Positions 61,636 through 64,000 of a stretch of 64,000 bases of DNA are shown piece by piece (position 1 is the stretch's first letter; every line of letters begins with the position of its first letter). The notes below the pieces were generated by a model that was not told where the DNA came from, made no database searches, and worked only from the letters and a program-made list of their open reading frames with translations. The translations under genes were made by a program, and so were the position numbers. The DNA comes from an uncultured Collinsella sp. (lineage in GTDB: Bacteria > Actinomycetota > Coriobacteriia > Coriobacteriales > Coriobacteriaceae), in assembly GCA_902493855.1 (NCBI GenBank), contig CABUQV010000008.1, positions 1-64,000 on the forward strand. Direction: 5' to 3'.

Positions 61636-62064
61636 TTAGATGACGTAGTCGTAGCCATGGTTGGGAGCGACAAGTTGATCGAGTGTCACACCGTCGAGGT
61701 AGTCGTTGATGAGCTTGTCCAGGTTCTTCCACACGTCGAGCGTGGGGCACTCATCCGAGCGTGAGCAGCCCTTGCAGTCGCCATCCAGGCATGCAACCGG
61801 TGCCAGACTGCCCTCGGTCAGGCGCAGGATCTCGCCCACCGTGTACTGCTCGGGCGGGCGCGTGAGCACGTAGCCGCCGCCCTTGCCGCGCATGCCCGAA
61901 AGCATGTTGGCGCGCACGAGCGTAGCCAAGATGTTCTCGAGATATTTCTCGGAAATCCCCTGTCGCGCCGCGATCTCTTTGAGCGGGATGCGACCGGCCG
62001 CCTGGTGCTCGGCCAGATCGACCATAACGCGCAGGGCATATCTGCCCTTTGTAGAAACCAACAT
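61636..62064 (-). CDS. Rrf2-family transcriptional regulator
   Basis: 142 residues. The winged helix (KGRYALRVMVDLAEHQAAGRIPLKEIAARQGISEKYLENIL, GKGGGYVLTRPPEQY) is typical Rrf2. A cluster C-x4-C-x2-C-x5-C (CLDGDCKGCSRSDEC, near 93-107) sits where IscR holds its [2Fe-2S] cluster, so it may sense iron-sulfur or thiol state, or cysteine supply as CymR does. It is divergent from cysK, with cysK followed by mnmA, which suggests control of sulfur assimilation. Start ATG 62064. The intergenic dyad at 62220-62259 is a candidate target. Confidence 0.9.
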   Translation of the reverse strand: MLVSTKGRYALRVMVDLAEHQAAGRIPLKEIAARQGISEKYLENILATLVRANMLSGMRGKGGGYVLTRPPEQYTVGEILRLTEGSLAPVACLDGDCKGCSRSDECPTLDVWKNLDKLINDYLDGVTLDQLVAPNHGYDYVI

Positions 62065-62181
62065 GTATAGTGCTGCCTTTCGGTCATTTAGTCCGTAGAA
62101 ATTCTAGCCGAAAAATTGGTTTTGAAAATACCCGTTCCGGTCAAGATGGTTAATCAGCTCGTAATAATCTTCTATTTCCTA

Positions 62182-62210
62182 TTGCATTACTAGGCTTTAG
62201 TGTCTAGTAT
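62182..62210 (+). promoter_or_regulatory. Probable cysK promoter
   Basis: TTGCAT (62182-62187) and TAGTAT (62205-62210) are separated by 17 bases, a good sigma-70-type pair, about 108 bases before the cysK start. Confidence 0.65.
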
Positions 62211-62219
62211 GCTTCCCAA

Positions 62220-62259
62220 CAGCTAAACGAACAACCTATAAGGTTTATGGGTTTAGCTG
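62220..62259 (+). promoter_or_regulatory. Dyad in the cysK leader
   Basis: CAGCTAAAC (62220-62228) and GTTTAGCTG (62251-62259) are perfect arms around an inner near-palindrome AACCTATAAGGTT. It lies at the predicted transcription start, so it could be an operator of the divergent Rrf2 regulator or a 5' RNA hairpin. Confidence 0.55.
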
Positions 62260-62317
62260 CTACACGCACCGTGAAACCACACGGCAACCAGCAACTTGAA
62301 CACTTTGGAGGTTCACC

Positions 62318-63256
<939 letters not shown>

Positions 63257-63272
63257 GGGCCCGTCACTTGTC

Positions 63273-63308
63273 GATAGGCCCATGGCATGCCGGCCTATCC
63301 TCTCTTCT
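63273..63308 (+). terminator. Terminator after cysK
   Basis: GATAGGCC (63273-63280) with GGCCTATC (63292-63299), then CTCTCTTCT. Confidence 0.75.
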
Positions 63309-63369
63309 GGCTGCCTGAGCCCATCTCGTTAGGGTGTCCCACGAGACGTCCGAACTTGCTACAATGTCT

Positions 63370-63408
63370 GCGGCGCGGAACCAGCCTCCCGCGCCGCTTT
63401 TCTTTTTT
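63370..63408 (+). terminator. Strong terminator hairpin in the space before mnmA
   Basis: GCGGCGCGG (63370-63378) with CCGCGCCGC (63389-63397), followed by TTTTCTTTTTT (63398-63408). TACAAT at 63360-63365 could be a -10 box just upstream, making this a possible attenuator of mnmA; otherwise it is a second terminator of cysK. Confidence 0.8.
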
Positions 63409-63437
63409 GGCCACATGCCACCAAGGAGAACCTCCCC

Positions 63438-64000
63438 ATGCACAACAAGCGCGTGCTCGTCGCCATGAGCGGCGGCGTCGATTCTAGCGTGACCGCGTAC
63501 CTGCTCAAAAGCCAGGGCTACGAATGCGTCGGCGCCACCATGCGCCTCACCTGCCCCGCGCCCGACCCCGCCACGGGCACGAGTAAGGTCGACCGCGACA
63601 TCGCCGATGCAAAGGCCGTCGCCGAGCGCCTGGGGATACCCCACCATGTGCTCGACCTGCAGCAGACCTTCGACCACAGTGTTATCGAGCGTTTTGTGAA
63701 CGCCTACCAGGAGGGGCTGACGCCCAACCCGTGCATCATCTGCAACCGCCACATTAAGTTTGGCGCGTTGCTCGATGCGGCGCTGGACATGGGCTGCGAC
63801 TACATCGCAACGGGACATTACGCCAAAACGAGCCAGGCGCCCGACGGCACCTGGCAGCTGCATCGCGGCGAGGACCCCAAAAAGGACCAGAGTTACTTTT
63901 TGTATTCGCTCACGCAAGAGCGCCTGGCACGCACAATCTTTCCGCTGGCAGGCCTGAACAAGGAGCGCGACGTGCGCCGCATTGCCGCCGAGCAGGACTT
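63438..64000 (+). CDS. mnmA: tRNA-specific 2-thiouridylase MnmA (partial, right edge)
   Basis: MnmA puts sulfur on U34 of tRNAs for Lys, Glu and Gln. The frame runs out of the window after about 187 codons. Start ATG 63438 after AAGGAGAA. N-terminal PP-loop VLVAMSGGVDSSVTAYLL, the catalytic-Cys block TPNPCIICNRHIKFGALL (near 100), and DYIATGHYAKT and KKDQSYFLYSL are as expected. Truncation is by the window edge only. Follows cysK, fitting a sulfur locus where iscS often stands. Confidence 0.95.
   Translation, partial: MHNKRVLVAMSGGVDSSVTAYLLKSQGYECVGATMRLTCPAPDPATGTSKVDRDIADAKAVAERLGIPHHVLDLQQTFDHSVIERFVNAYQEGLTPNPCIICNRHIKFGALLDAALDMGCDYIATGHYAKTSQAPDGTWQLHRGEDPKKDQSYFLYSLTQERLARTIFPLAGLNKERDVRRIAAEQD

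Overview
The window reads as a chromosomal segment of a high-GC, anaerobic, gut-type actinobacterium of the class Coriobacteriia, most like Collinsella. This is inferred from gene content and style, not from a marker gene: high-GC coding sequence, an arginine deiminase cluster, a class III fructose bisphosphatase, a superoxide reductase instead of a visible superoxide dismutase, LAxTG-type sorting signals, and surface proteins with transcobalamin-like (DUF4430) domains. No rRNA, tRNA, CRISPR array, integrase or transposase was found.

Layout. 1-8.8 kb: a structured repeat, then queA, then an A/T-richer arginine deiminase island (arcB, arcA, a YfcC-type carrier; and divergently a second, altered arginine deiminase with an S24-type regulator), then queH and a membrane metalloprotease-like gene. 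The island sits exactly between two queuosine genes. 8.9-18 kb: a methionyl-tRNA synthetase-like enzyme, an rRNA m5C methyltransferase, a TIM-barrel protein, DegV, class III Fbp and two GtrA proteins. 18.2-23.3 kb: a cobalamin riboswitch followed by two surface proteins carrying five transcobalamin-like domains, one of them with a beta-propeller; this is the best candidate for an undescribed system. 23.3-29 kb: an ABC1 kinase with a phasin-like partner, a C69 dipeptidase, a MITE-like element, and folD plus a FchA-like gene. 29.3-33.6 kb: two paralogous lipoproteins and a Tat-exported, sortase-anchored phospholipase C-like protein. 33.7-39 kb: small regulators, a possible tiny peptide gene facing a small RNA, a zinc-ribbon protein, a CDF metal exporter and a membrane protein with phosphothreonine-like motifs. 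39-45.4 kb: fhs, ruvCAB, a second copy of the structured repeat and a NadE-like protein whose two active sites both look dead. 45.5-60.5 kb: superoxide reductase, a SNF2 helicase, dnaE and an AddAB-like helicase-nuclease. 60.5-64 kb: a TrpR-like regulator, a small membrane protein, and a sulfur locus (Rrf2 regulator, cysK, start of mnmA).

How the genes fit together. ArcA and ArcB with the carrier import and degrade arginine, but carbamate kinase is absent here. Fhs, FolD and FchA form a C1-folate route; the FolD lacks its cyclohydrolase residues, so FchA probably supplies that step. QueA and QueH are successive late steps of queuosine formation. RuvC, RuvA, RuvB, AddA and AddB are recombination repair. 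Two different 3'-end palindromes, one MITE-like element and a twice-occurring covarying RNA-like element decorate the intergenic spaces.
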